From: Atrina japonica
Lineage: Eukaryota; Mollusca; Bivalvia; Pterioida; Pinnidae
Direction: 5' to 3'
Assembly: GCA_030159075.1 (NCBI GenBank)
Contig: BROG01000403.1
Location: 186,001 to 250,000, forward strand
DNA length: 64,000 nucleotides
The position numbers were made by a program, and so were the translations under genes. This document shows, one piece after another, positions 1-11,115 of this stretch (the stretch's first letter is position 1; every line of letters begins with the position of its first letter). The notes under the pieces were generated by a model, which was not told the origin of the DNA, did not search any database, and saw only the letters and a program-made list of their open reading frames with translations.

Positions 1-274
1 GATTTTCTTATAGGACTATGAATATTTGCATTCTGCAAGGTATCCTATATCTGGTAAAATGTGATTTTCAAATGAGACTATGTAACTTTGTGACAATATA
101 TTATAATGTTATTTTAATCTACAACCTTGATATATGATATGGAAGTCAAATTTGTTCTGTACATCTATTACATCATCAATAAAAATAGAATGAAATGAAG
201 AATTACTTATGATCTTAATTATTGCTATTGCATACTGGTTATATCAGGACATGTACAAACAATATAACAGGTAA

Positions 275-359
<85 letters not shown>

Positions 360-1315
360 AGCATAATTTCTGGTTGGTTCCTAACTTTTAAATCAGGTTC
401 GCCTGGATCATTTCCAAATAAGATTTGGATCTATATTTCTAAAACGAATTAGATTACTGCATCAGTTTAATGTAAAGTTACTGAAAATCTATATTTATCC
501 TGGTTTCTCTAACTGTATGTAGTTCATTCATGCATTATCCTTTCTCAATAAAACCAGGTAAATTAATTTTCAAGACTTTATGGTAACAAAAATTAGATTA
601 AAACAGGCAAGGAAGAAGGTTAAAATTGCATTTTAGGGTGGGAATTTTAATTCTGAATCGTTAATCTGGATCAAGTCATGCACAATTTTTTACAAATCAG
701 GTGAAACACAAGAATTAGGGGGGGTATCAAAACTTCTGTTACACACCTCACCAAGGTCATCGGATGACTGAAAAAGCAAAATTACATGTTCAACTAGCAC
801 GTAGTCATTTTATATCAAAGAGTCCAATTATTATGATTATCGGATTTGTTTCCAAAGATAGCCAATGTTAAAATCCTGTTTATTATCCTTAAAAAAGATA
901 TCAGTCAAGTATTTTATCAGTATTCAAACTACTCAAATCACCATGACAACCATCATCTGATGTCATAGGTCATCTAAGTGATACCACATGAGAGGGAAAC
1001 AGAAAATTGACTTTCAGAGCTTCTATGAACTGATAATCTATTTCAAAACAAAGATGATAGGAGTTTTTTGCTTTGAACTTTGAAATCAATGTGTTACGTA
1101 AAAATAACTGGTAAAAAAACCTTATCTTTCTGAGTTGTCTTCCTGTGAAATAAACGATTTGACAAATTTCACACTGGATGATGTAAGATGAATCGTTCAT
1201 ATCCTCTGATTTGAGGAGAGTCGTTTATTATCTTGAGTGACAAATAAGTTATGAAACTTACGCGGATTGTTAAGGGCATAATCTGCGTGTTTTTCAAAAA
1301 ATGTTCTTTCATTTT
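1..1315. other. Non-coding; no recognised element besides (TA)n
   Basis: AT-rich sequence, presumably intron or 3' side of the kinesin gene. Searched by eye on the minus strand for switch I (SSRSH-like) or switch II (DLAGSE-like) exons; none seen. Confidence 0.5.
276..356. repeat. (TA)n microsatellite
   Basis: Pure TA dinucleotide tract of about 80 bp. The Tyr-Ile open frame across it is an artefact. Confidence 0.97.
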
Positions 1316-1882
1316 TCACTACTTAGATTGATGTAAAATAACAAAAAAGGAGATATACACAGGCATAAAAATTCTTAAAATTCCTATACATTTTGTGAAA
1401 ATTGCTTGAGAAACCCAGTTTGGCAGTTACTTGTTTGCAAATAATTAATTTGACTTAATTTACAATTTGTATATGTATACAGCACTAGACCTGACCTTAT
1501 TTTCACGAACCGGCCTGGCTCAGTCGCTAGCGCGCTCGACTCTCGATCGTGAGGTCGTGAGTTCGAGTCCAGTCGATGGCAGGTTGGTTTCCTGTCTGTC
1601 TGTCGGATGAGACGGTAAAAACCGTGGTCCTGTGTCACAGTAGGTGTCGGCCCGTTAAAGAACCCTCAATGCTCAATGGCCGTAAGTGCCGAGCATAGGC
1701 CAAAATTTGAAGCCCTTCACCGGCATTTGGTGACGTCTCCATATGAGTGAAATATTCTTGAGTGTGACTTTAAACAATAATAAACAAACAAACAAAACCT
1801 TATTTTCACAAAATATATGGGAATATAAGATTTTCATACATGTGTATATCTCTTATCTGTTTTTATACATCAATCTAAGTAC
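1316..1882. mobile_element. MITE-like element interrupted by a SINE
   Basis: The left end (ACTTAGATTGATGTAAAAT near 1321) is repeated inverted at the right end (TTTTATACATCAATCTAAGT near 1860), so the element has terminal inverted repeats of about 18-20 bp. The body matches 53576-53790 in the same orientation without the SINE. Removing the SINE and one target duplication leaves an element of about 265 bp. Confidence 0.65.
1507..1797 (+). mobile_element. SINE family A, full copy with 12-bp target duplication
   Basis: The tRNA-like head carries an A-box-like stretch (TGGCTCAGTCGCTAGCGCGC) and a B box (GAGTTCGAGTCC). A conserved body follows (GTTAAAGAACCCTCAATGCT, then GCCGTAAGTGCCGAGCATAG) and an (AAAC)n tail. 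It is bounded by CCTTATTTTCAC at 1495-1506 and 1798-1809. Other copies are at 23160 and 46399. RNA polymerase III and LINE machinery supplied in trans are general knowledge for SINEs. Confidence 0.85.
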
Positions 1883-3171
1883 ATGTAATAAAAAAAAAAA
1901 AAATAATGTCTAGGTACACATGTCTAATGTTACCAGAGGGATATAAACAATACATATCTGTTAATATATCCTTACAAATAGTGGTTGCTATGACAACAGA
2001 TGTAATCATGCAATTAGTTTGTAATAAATTACAGTTAAAAAAAGATTCTTAAAAATCTTCCATTATTTCATGATACAAGTAAGTAGGATGTGATGATTTT
2101 TCACATGCATAAATTATGACGGTGCCATGACCACTTTATATATACGGTGATTGCTTTCTATGCTATATAACATTACACTATAATACATTCCAATACATAT
2201 ATAAGTAACCAGTGTTGTACGGTGTACCAGCAGTCACATGCAAACAATACCTTGGGTACAACAATAATATGAAATAGGACCAATCTCAAGCCTTAACACT
2301 ATTGTATATTTCGATGGCCTAACTAGGCCAAAACAAAATGTGTGTTTTTAAAAATGCTTAAGTCCTGGGGCTACAGGGAGGTCACAATTGGGTGGGTCCA
2401 GGGGAAGGACTTGATAGAGACTGACAGAAGCTCTGTGAAAATTTCATGACAAATTTATGCTAATGTCTGAGGCTATAGTTTGTTGAAAACACAATATTGG
2501 CTTTTGTTTATAAATTAATTTATAATTTTTAAGATATAATGTAGATGTTTTGCATACAAGCAAACATGATAGCTACATCACTGAATTTATTATCACAAGT
2601 TCAACTTACATATACTGTTTTTAGTTTATTACAGTCAATTTGCCTAAGAAGGCCACTTACGGGAACAGCTGTTAAAGGCAAGTGGCCTCTATAAAGATAT
2701 TTTTTTTTTCATTATAAAAAAGTTAACAAAGGTTATATTTGAATGGCCTTTATAGGCAGGTACCCTTTATACAAAGGTGGCCTTTTATGTAAGTTTGAAT
2801 GTAAATATTTCTCGAATAACTGTCAGAGTGCATAACAATTAGGATAGAATTTCATTTTAATTGACAATTTGAATTTCAAAAGTTCCGATTTAATTTTAAC
2901 CTAAATAGGCAATTAAAATTATAATAAATTCAAATCACATGACCAACATGCTGTTGTGTGTAACTCTCACACAGTAATTTAATGACAATATCAAATAACT
3001 CAGACTTTATAATTGCCACAGAAATTGGTATGAATATATCGGTTAATGTGAAAAATAAACTACTTAATTTGTATTTGACTGCATTTGTTTATGTTTGTAA
3101 TGATCTTGTTCATACAAAAATTACGTTTTTCTGGTCTAACTGCAAGGAAAACTAATAAACAAATGCTGTAC
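1883..3171. other. Non-coding, with degraded GGCCAC-family sequence
   Basis: Around 2636-2803 the blocks GGCCACTTACGGGAACAGCT and AAGGTGGCCTTTTATGTAAG resemble the GGCCAC MITE family. Nothing else recognised. Confidence 0.45.
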
Positions 3172-3436
3172 AAATACAGTGAAACCTGTCTTGAAAGACC
3201 ACTCTCATAAAAGACCACCTGTCTTTTGAGACCACATTCTGAAAACTACTGGGCTAATAAATTCTTAAAATAAAACTGTTGAGAGACCACCTGTCATTTG
3301 AGACCACGTTTTTAAAGTCACTTGGTTATATTGTCAATAATTCTTTATATAAAACCTCTTTTAAGAGGCCACCTGTCTTGAGAGACCACATTTCAATGTC
3401 AGATGGGGTGGTTTCTCAAGACAGGTTCCACTATAA
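3172..3436. mobile_element. AGACCAC-family MITE
   Basis: The left end ACAGTGAAACCTGTCTTGAA and the right end TCTCAAGACAGGTTCCACTA are inverted copies. The interior repeats AGACCACCTGTC at loose intervals. Relatives at 7556, 10944, 16150, 17333 and 63901 show this to be a dispersed family. Confidence 0.7.
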
Positions 3437-4090
3437 CAACATAAGTTCATAGTGTTGAGGCTTGAGATTCAGTCCAGTTTGTATTACAATAAAGATCTAC
3501 TCTCTTACCCCATTTTTCTGAATTGTAAAATAAGATTAAAAGTTGGCTGATTTAATCCATAAAAATTAAAATGTAAACAAATTTGAGAAACCAGTAATTT
3601 ATTAAATTCTTAACCATGCAAATTGATGTGAAAAAAAGGTAAAAACCTAATTTTGTCTGTTGGACAAAATGTTTCAAAGAACAAATAAAACTGAAGTTAC
3701 CTGGATGATAAAAGTAACTCTTATATATAAACAAATAAATATCACTATCATCAACTTGTAGTTAGAGGTAGCTAGCACATAAATGTATCTAGCCACTTCT
3801 GTCTGGTACAAATTAATTAGCATTGCTATCCTCAAACAATGCCAAGAAAAAACAGCACTAAACTAATCTAATGATCATCAATTAATGTTAAAGGTCGAAA
3901 TTACTATCAGCTAATAGCAAAAATCCAACTGCATTATGGGTTGCTGATTTTTAACCTCAAGTGGAATAGTCCAGGGGTAAGTAGACCACCTCAATGAGGA
4001 CTGGGACTTGTATGGCAATCATTATTAATAGTCCTTACTGGTAAGAACCTAATGGTAAGGACCAAAACTGTCATTGGAATCATAACTTAA

Positions 4091-4174
4091 CTCATCAACC
4101 CCTTAAAAAACAATGGATTCTTCTGTATATCAATGACTTAGACCAGTCCAAATGTGTCTTTAGGGGTGAATGAG
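4091..4174. mobile_element. 84-bp TTAA-flanked MITE, copy 1
   Basis: Starts CTCATCAACCCC and ends GGGGTGAATGAG (imperfect inverted ends), flanked by TTAA at 4087-4090 and 4175-4178. TTAA duplication is the known signature of piggyBac transposases. Copies at 16212 and 17685. Confidence 0.75.
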
Positions 4175-4302
4175 TTAAGAATCCTAATAAACACCTTAAC
4201 ACAGATTGAAGGTCTATAGAATAGCTGCTAAATCTAAGACTTAAAAGTTCTATATATTTAAGCTACTTTAATGCACTGAATCAGATAATGGTAAAATGAT
4301 TT

Positions 4303-4396
4303 ACCCAAACCTGTACACCCCTTTTTATGAGAAACAGACTGTATAATTTTGAGTTTTTAACAGAACCTGGATGTTCCATTTTATCTTGGTAGAACA
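4303..4396 (+). repeat. Dispersed repeat (family CCGGATGTGCCA)
   Basis: Third copy; see 22840-22960. It lies about 190 bp from the P-loop exon. Confidence 0.55.
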
Positions 4397-4584
4397 GCTA
4401 TATTTATATTTTCTGTAGCTTGGAAACAAATGTCTGGACTGAAAATAAATTGTACAAAGTTCGAACCAATTTTTATATAAAACAGAAGAGCAGTTCCATT
4501 GTTGGTATCTGCATTTTTACAAATGAAAGAGTTATAGACAGACAAAATCAACATTATATAACAATGGATGTAGTCAAATTTTAC

Positions 4585-4660
4585 CTGTTGTGGGGGACCA
4601 GTCATTGTGTGCGTTTTGCCACTTCCTGTCTGACCAAATGCTAAAGCCGTACAAGCGTAC
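4585..4660 (-). CDS. KIF12-like: Kinesin motor exon 5: P-loop exon
   Basis: The exon is 76 nt and begins with one base that completes a glycine codon, then encodes 25 residues, YACTALAFGQTGSGKTHTM followed by TGPPQQ. GQTGSGKT is the kinesin Walker A (P-loop) that binds the ATP phosphates. Acceptor (TTACAG before 4660) and donor (CAACAG, then GTAAAA after 4585) are both acceptable, and the exon ends in phase 0. The incoming phase matches the exon at 7397-7276. TGPP right after the P-loop, instead of the usual TMEG or TMMG, is the main pointer to KIF12. I found no following exon between 1 and 4584. Confidence 0.88.
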
Positions 4661-4732
4661 CTGTAATGGAAAGGTAAAAGTCTCACTCATAATCTTATGA
4701 TTTATTTTTTTTTTAATTTTTACAGAATTTCG

Positions 4733-5363
4733 GGGCATATTAAAGATCTGATTTTGTCCTGAAATTGTCCTGAATTGACCTGACTGGGTTTTATGTGCAT
4801 TTGACAGGAAAATAATATAATAAAGTGATGATTTTATAAAACTTCAGGATATACAAAAAAAAAACAGTAAAACACTCAATAACGATACTTTTCTTTGGAG
4901 GACATTGAATATTTTTAGGACATAAACTAAACATATGACCAATAAATTGTATACATTTTTTGTTTTTAGGGTGGTTTTTTAGTATCTTGATAGACTTTTA
5001 AAATCATCATGCTTCCTGCCAATCTCAGATTGACCTGGATGCTGAATAAAATGTACACATATAGCCAATAATTCATAAACATTTATCATTTTTAGTATCT
5101 TGATTGGCTTTTTTAAATCAACATGCTTCGTGTCTTAGAAACATGCCAATTTTAAAAGCCTATCAAGATATTAAAAATCAAAAATGTTTTTACAAATTAT
5201 TGGTCAAATGTGTAGTTTATACCCTCAAGTTTTACAAAATCACAAATTTATTATATTATTTATCTGTTAAATGCACATAAAACCCAGTCAGGTCAATACA
5301 GGGCATTATTTAGGTCAATCCAGAGCAATATCAGGACAAAATCAGGTCTTTAGTATCTCCCCA
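4733..5363. mobile_element. Long-inverted-repeat (foldback-like) element
   Basis: The left arm (4733 to about 4995) and right arm (about 5130 to 5363) are inverted copies. GATCTGATTTTGTCCTGA, TTGACCTGACTGGGTTTTAT and GTGCATTTGACAG on the left correspond to the reverse complement of the right arm. The arms are about 230-260 bp, with an internal near-duplicate of CTTGATAGACTTTTAAAATC. No coding frame, so non-autonomous. Confidence 0.68.
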
Positions 5364-7275
5364 TAATTTCAGCACTCAGGTGTGTGTCATGTGACCTGTT
5401 GTAATCCATTGACATCTCTGAACATGCAGATATGATTTTTTGTAAATATTTAAAACAAATTCTCAAAATTTCTTAACTAAATTTCTTAAAATATGGTACC
5501 ATATATTTAGCATTTGCAGGATAATTTAAGGAAACTTAAGGTCTAATTGTATATTTGTAACAGAGACTATTATAAGATGTCCCCCAAAACAGGGGAGAAA
5601 AACTCACATGAACACAACAAGTCATGCAGATGTAACATCTTGGCAAGTTTCATCAAGTTGTTATATTGTTATAGTAATTGCTAAGAAAATTTAAAACTAT
5701 TCAGATATATTTTCTTTCAAGCCCTGTTATAACATATGTTAAGACCCCTGAGCAAAAATGAAATTTTGAATACACGATTATAGGTATGGAGATCTAGCAT
5801 CTATAGTTCCATAAAGTTATGTTAGTTACAGGTAGTATCTGAGGAAATGTCTGCACAAGTTATCCTATCTGAAGAAAGAGATCGAGGAAGAAATGGAGTG
5901 AATAAAACATGTCCCCTGTTTTATTTGGGGGATATAAAGTCCCAATATTTATTTTGGGGACATGTCCCCTATTTCATTTTGGGTGCATAACTGGTCTATA
6001 ATGTGTTTTTACGGATAGACACCATCATCTGAGAACATAAAATGGCTGACATAAACTTAAGCATGTATTATAACTGAACAATATTTTTACACGTTACACC
6101 CATGCACATAACTATATTAACATTAAATATGTTTGTTTATATACATAATAAATCAAAGGAAACAAAATGGTTCAACATTTTATTAACACATAGAGCCAAA
6201 CGGACATAGGATATAATAGTCTACACAGTAATTTTAACATCAGTGACTATAACCTATATCTTTAACCTAATTGGATGTAAACCAAACCCTATTTGATATA
6301 TTCTGTTCAATGTCTCTCAGATATTATATATGCGGGAACTATCAAGCTATGTGATAAAAGAAACAAAATCCATTTCCTTTGTCAAATATGTATTTATCAT
6401 AAGTTTTATCTGATAATTTTTTATCAAACTGAATAGCTTAAAAAATTAAACATGTTTTAAAAGATTGATATCATAGGAATCATGCAGAATTACGGGCAGG
6501 AGGTGTACGAGTCTTAGTTTACAGTTTAGCAATCAGTCCAGCTTATTTACGAGATCTTAGTATGGAACCGAGAGACCATGAAGAAGATTTTTATGTTTTT
6601 ATAAATGTTCAAATCAAATGTAACTGTAAAACTTTAAAAGAAACACATACCTGTGAAATAGATCACAGGTTTTAATCTAATTGAAATCATCAATGGCTGA
6701 GTCTAAGTCTTTCAGTAAGGTATATCATTTATTAATTCAAATTACAAATTAAATACAAAAGAAGTCGGGTGGGTTTGAAGAGAAGCATTAAAGTCTTGTG
6801 TGTATTGGAGTCACATAAATCAACTACGTTGCAGAACGGATGCCAGAATGTTTACACTGGCAAATTAATTTCATTGTACATGGACACCTATGAATATTTT
6901 AACACTGTATGCCGTAATACATAATTATGATATTACATGTTCCTTAAAGTCTATAGGAAGCAGAAAGGGAAGCTTTGGTCTTGTGAGTCTGAATCCTGAG
7001 TCAGAAATGTACAATGCTACATCTAAAAAAAGGAAGATTTTTAAAGTTAGGGCCATTTTTGGCAGTTTTAACCCAACCCAAATGGTCCAACGGTGGTGGG
7101 GTGGGGGTTACCAGGATCACAAATTCACAATTTTTGACTCCCATTACCCTAATGAGACTTTGTACCAAATTTGAAGATGATTGGCAAAGTGTTTTCAAGA
7201 AGAAGTTAAAAATGTTCAAATGTGTACAGACTCTATAGTTTACAGAATCATAAATACATGTACAATTTCACCTAC
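5364..7275. other. Intron 4 remainder
   Basis: Contains an imperfect inverted pair around 5578-5990 (GTCCCCCAAAACAGGGGAG against CCCCTGTTTTATTTGGGGG, then GTCCCAATATTTATTTTGGG) that may be another MITE. The overlapping open frames at 6890-7240 on both strands share no recognisable domain. Confidence 0.45.
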
Positions 7276-7397
7276 CCATTTAGTGCCATATCTATCAGCT
7301 TTTTCACCCCGGAGTGTTCAAATACATCTTCCTGTGTAGCCTCTGGTTCAAACGTAACATTATATCCAAATTGTTTTTGCTGATTAAAATGATTCAC
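7276..7397 (-). CDS. KIF12-like: Kinesin motor exon 4
   Basis: The exon is 122 nt and encodes 40 complete residues starting VNHFNQQKQFGYNV, then FEPEATQEDVFEHSG and VKKLIDMALN, with two bases left over (phase 2). The F-x-P-x-A-(T)-Q-E-D-V-F pattern is the kinesin motif that precedes the P-loop helix. The acceptor follows a T-rich tract (TTTTTTAG). The donor is GG then GTAGGTGAA; reading one codon further would hit a stop, so this donor is required. It joins in frame to NGYACTALAF of the next exon. Confidence 0.87.
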
Positions 7398-7555
7398 CTA
7401 AAAAATGAAAAAGGAAAAATTGGTTAATATTCTTCATTCCAAGAAATTATTTAAGAACAAATGTATTGACTTTAAGTATCATTTTTTGTACAGGGACCAA
7501 ATTTAGCATTTCTGTTTCACTAGTCACTTTGATTAGTTGGAAATAAATTTTAACT

Positions 7556-8698
7556 GTACAGTGGAACCTGTCTGGTGAGACCACTCCTGTGAAAGACCAC
7601 CTGTCTAGTGAGATCACTCCTGTGAAAGACCACCTGTCTAGTGAGATCACTCTCGTGAAAGACCACCTGTCTAGTGAGATCACTCCTGTGAAAGACCACC
7701 TGTCTAGTGAGATCACTCCTGTGAAAGACCACCTGTCTAGTGAGATCACTCCTGTGAAAGACCACCTGTCTAGTGAGATCACTCCTGTGAAAGACCACCT
7801 GTCTAGTGAGATCACTCCTGTGAAAGACCACCTGTCTAGTGAGATCACTCCTGTGAAAGACCACCTGTCTAGTGAGATCACTCCTGTGAAAGACCACCTG
7901 TCTTGTGAGACCACTCCTGTGAAAGACCACCTGTCTAGTGAGACCACTCCTGTGAAAGACCACCTGTCTAGTGAGATCACTCCTGTGAAAGACCACCTGT
8001 CTAGTGAGATCACTCTCTTGAAAGACCACCTGTCTAGTGAGACCACTCCTGTGAAAGACCACCTGTCTAGTGAGATCACTCTCTTGAAAGACCACCTGTC
8101 TTGTGAGACCACTCCTGTGAAAGACCACCTGTCTAGTGAGACCACTCTCTTGAAAGACCACCTGTCTAGTGAGACCACTCCTGTGAAAGACCACCTGTCT
8201 AGTGAGATCACTCTCTTGAAAGACCACCTGTCTAGTGAGACCACTCCTGTGAAAGACCACCTGTCTAGTGAGATCACTCTCTTGAAAGACCACCTGTCTA
8301 GTGAGATCACTCTCTTGAAAGACCACCTGTCTAGTGAGATCACTCCTGTGAAAGACCACCTGTCTAGTGAGATCACTCTCTTGAAAGACCACCTGTCTTG
8401 TGAGACCACTCCTGTGAAAGACCACCTGTCTAGTGAGACCACTCCTGTGAAAGACCACCTGTCTAGTGAGATCACTCTCTTGAAAGACCACCTGTCTAGT
8501 GAGATCACTCTCTTGAAAGACCACCTGTCTTGTGAGACCACTCATGTGAAAGACCACCTGTCTAGTGAAATCACTCTCTTGAAAGACCACCTGTCTTGTA
8601 AGACACATTAACCACTTGGTTAAATAATCCTTTAGATAAAACCTCTTTTGAGAGACCACCTGTCTTAGGCTGGTCTCTCAAGACAGGTTCCACTGTAC
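7556..8698. mobile_element. AGACCAC-family MITE with internal 33-bp expansion
   Basis: The outer ends (TACAGTGGAACCTGTCTGGT on the left, CTCAAGACAGGTTCCACTGT on the right) are the family's inverted repeats. Between them lies the 33-bp array listed separately. The array unit is the family's own AGACCACCTGTCT module, so the array grew inside the element. Confidence 0.72.
7574..8606. repeat. 33-bp minisatellite, about 31 copies
   Basis: The unit contains GTGAAAGACCACCTGTCTAG then TGAGATCACTCCT. Two variants differ at the join: CTCCTGTGAAAG and CTCTCTTGAAAG. The first 10 or so units are nearly all the first type; later units interleave both. Because 33 is divisible by three and the unit has no stop in several frames, it creates open frames of over 330 codons on both strands. 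They have no exon context and should not be called genes. Confidence 0.92.
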
Positions 8699-8727
8699 CT
8701 ATGACATATTAACTAGCCTGAAAGTGG

Positions 8728-8862
8728 TACCAAGAATTACCAAATTGCCACGTATTTACCAAATCCATACCAGAATTACCAAATTGCCACGTATTTACCA
8801 AATCCATACCAGAATTACCAAATTGGCATGTATTTACTGAATTAGTACTAGAATTACTGATT
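8728..8862. repeat. Short tandem repeat, 3 copies of about 39 bp
   Basis: Two near-identical units of ACCAGAATTACCAAATTGCC then ACGTATTTACCAAATCCAT, followed by a diverged third. Confidence 0.8.
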
Positions 8863-9434
8863 TGGTAGATTTAGTAAGTTATATGTGTTTTTATACTCTC
8901 ATGAGTCAAAACTATGATCATCGTAGCTCAAGCTGAGAAAAAAAAAATTATGGGGCTGATTAGGTGATTCTGGTATTCAATATATAAATTCACTTTATAC
9001 ATTTTCAATAATCACTGCTATTGTTTATACAGATTTTCTACAAGACGACCAGACTAGCTGAAGCAAAACCTGGACTAGTTCGCTACAGAAAGTTAGTAAT
9101 CTCAGACTGGTGGCCGGCGTACTGCTAATTTCAAACCCTGACCATCAAATAGCTCTGCTTTTAGTAGACTGTACTAAATGTTCTACTCCTAGTATAATGT
9201 GTAAAGATGATTTTAAAAATCCGCTTGACATTTTCTGAACTCATGAAACTTTTCATTGAATCTATATAAACTAAACAAGGCAACCTTAAAAACATTTTAT
9301 GGTTGTCATCCATAACTGGTCCATCAGAATTCATGCAGTGTTTAAAATAAGATGTTAGATCAACAAATACCAATGAGGGCATACTGTTGTTGTTGTTTTT
9401 TTTTTTACATATCATTACTGATCATAGCCATATT

Positions 9435-9655
9435 TATATTTAGGTATTTTCACTATCCAGAGTTATCACCCCTTGTAGCAGGTATCGATTGTGATATCAT
9501 TTGTTTGTGCATGTGCAAATGTGAAAACTTATCAATTGTGACATCATATGTTTGTGTGAAAACGTTGTTGTTTTCTCACGTAAAGACATGACTTCACAAT
9601 AAATACCTGCTGACATGGGAGATAACTCTGACAAATGAAAAGACAGAGCAGATTT
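9435..9655. repeat. Dispersed repeat, copy 1
   Basis: Matches 62040-62240 in the same orientation: TTTTCACTATCCAGAGTTA, TAGCAGGTAT, TCATTTGTTTGTG, TCACGTAAAGACATGAC and GATAACTCTGACAAATGAAA all recur in order. No terminal repeats seen. Confidence 0.7.
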
Positions 9656-9672
9656 GTTTGTTTTTTGTTTTG

Positions 9673-9790
9673 AATGTTGTCTTATGCCACCGTCAACAGC
9701 TTTTCAGTTATACGGTCGCAGCAAGTTTTTAATGGTAGAGGATCAAGAGAACCTGGAAAACTTTCTCAGGCTTGGAGGCCCTCCACAGAA
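9673..9790 (-). mobile_element. SINE family B, 3' fragment
   Basis: Only the 3' part is present: TGTCTTATGCCACCGTCAAC, GCAAGTTTTTAATGGTAGAG and GAGAACC match the 3' half of the copy at 24435. No tRNA-like head. Confidence 0.5.
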
Positions 9791-9927
9791 TTGTCAAATA
9801 TTGTAAGACAATTATTTCACCAATGAATAATTACTATTTTATTCAAAATTATACTTTTAATGATACTTTATGTATTAATCTGTAATGGAGATAATTGTAA
9901 CCATGTATCAAAAGTGTAATAACTTAC

Positions 9928-10006
9928 CTCTAGTCTGCCACCACCGTGAAAAGTACACCCAAAGTTCTCTCCCCTTTCTTTTTCTTGTGAATTTAATGGT
10001 CTCACC
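9928..10006 (-). CDS. KIF12-like: Kinesin motor exon 3
   Basis: The exon is 79 nt: one base completing an arginine codon, then 26 residues beginning VRPLNSQEKERGENFGC and ending GGGRLE. RVRPL is the near-universal first beta strand of kinesin motors. The donor is GAG then GTAAGTT, phase 0; the acceptor is CATATCCAG. It lies just left of an intronic 27-bp minisatellite. Confidence 0.87.
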
Positions 10007-10162
10007 CTGGATATGATAAAATCATAACATCACTGGTCATAAACATTTATCTGATGCAATAATATAAAACAATATCTTCAGATATTGCACAACAAATATT
10101 TTAAAAAGATGAGAATAGGGAAAAAAAAATCCCATGATCATGTCATTGGTCTCTCAGTACAG

Positions 10163-10594
10163 TTTGTATCTCATGCCAGTGTTCTTTTATTTGTATCTCA
10201 TGCCAGTGTTCTTTTATTTGTATCTCATGCCAGTGTTCTTTTATTTGTATCTCACGCCAGTGTTCTTTTATTTGTATCTCACGCCAGTGTTCTTTTATTT
10301 GTATCTCACGCCAGTGTTCTTTTATTTGTATCTCATGCCAGTGTTCTTTTATTTGTATCTCATGTCAGTGTTCTTTTATTTGTATCTCATGCCAGTGTTC
10401 TTTCATTTGTATCTCATGCCAGTGGTCTTTTATTTGTATTTCACGCCAGTGTTCTTTTATTTGTATCTCATGTCAGTGTTCTTTCATTTGTATCTCATGC
10501 CAGTGGTCTTTTATTTGTATTTCACGCCAGTGTTCTTTCATTTGTATCTCATGCCAGTGGTCTTTTATTTGTATTTCACGCCAGTGTTCTTTTA
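10163..10594. repeat. 27-bp minisatellite, 16 copies
   Basis: Unit TATCTCATGCCAGTGTTCTT then TTATTTG. The last seven units show an alternating pattern (CAGTGGTC units alternate with TTTCACGCC units), a 54-bp higher-order repeat. The unit length is a multiple of three, so open frames of 150-178 codons arise; these are not genes. It lies within the intron just upstream of the exon at 10006. Confidence 0.92.
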
Positions 10595-10729
10595 AGAAAG
10601 GTTTTACTGTACATATTCTGAATTATGTCAATGTATGACAATGTCAGACTCTCATTTTGATGATTCCATGCCGATACCAACATTTTACAATGCTGTAGCT
10701 GTATATGTTTGTTTATATCAACTCAATAA

Positions 10730-10908
10730 AGTAAAACCTGCTTTAGCGGCCACCTGTGTATAAAGAGCACCTTGTCACAAAGACAATTTTTTGCTGTCCC
10801 CAATTGTACCATCTGTGTACAAATCAACCTCTATATAAAGACCACCTCCCTATAAAGACTGAATTTCTTGTGTCCAAAAGGTCATTGTATACAAGTTTCA
10901 CTATATTC
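10730..10908. mobile_element. GGCCAC-family MITE
   Basis: AGTAAAACCTGCTTTAGCGG at the left, CACCTGTGTATAAAGAGCAC inside and TACAAGTTTCACTATATTC at the right. It shares the terminal CAGTGAAACCTG-like motif with the AGACCAC family but has a different interior; other copies are at 15528 and 32485. Confidence 0.6.
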
Positions 10909-10943
10909 ATTTTATGTCCATGTATCTGCATTTATAACAAATA

Positions 10944-11115
10944 CAGTAAAACCAGCCTAGAGAGACCACTCTCACCAAAGACCACCTGTCTTATGAGACC
11001 AAACTAAAGAAACAAATCCTTTCAATAAAATTTCTTCTGAGAGAGAATTTGACTTGAGAGACCACCTGACTTGAAAGACCACATTTCAGTGGCAGATGAG
11101 GTGGTTCCACTGCAT
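10944..11115. mobile_element. AGACCAC-family MITE
   Basis: It starts TACAGTAAAACCAGCCTAGA and carries GACCACCTGTCTTATGAGAC and GACCACCTGACTTGAAAGAC. The right end is GTGGTTCCACTGCA. Diverged copy. Confidence 0.6.

Noticed and set aside
7574..8606. CRISPR-like appearance of regular repeats
   Set aside because: No spacers: units are contiguous and the differences are point variants. The window is clearly eukaryotic, with introns and SINEs.
7447..8659. Open frames of 340-369 codons on both strands
   Set aside because: They are translations of a 33-bp tandem array; the same repeat is open on both strands and lies inside a MITE within a kinesin intron.
10085..10621. 153-178-codon hydrophobic open frames
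   Set aside because: Artefact of the 27-bp minisatellite.
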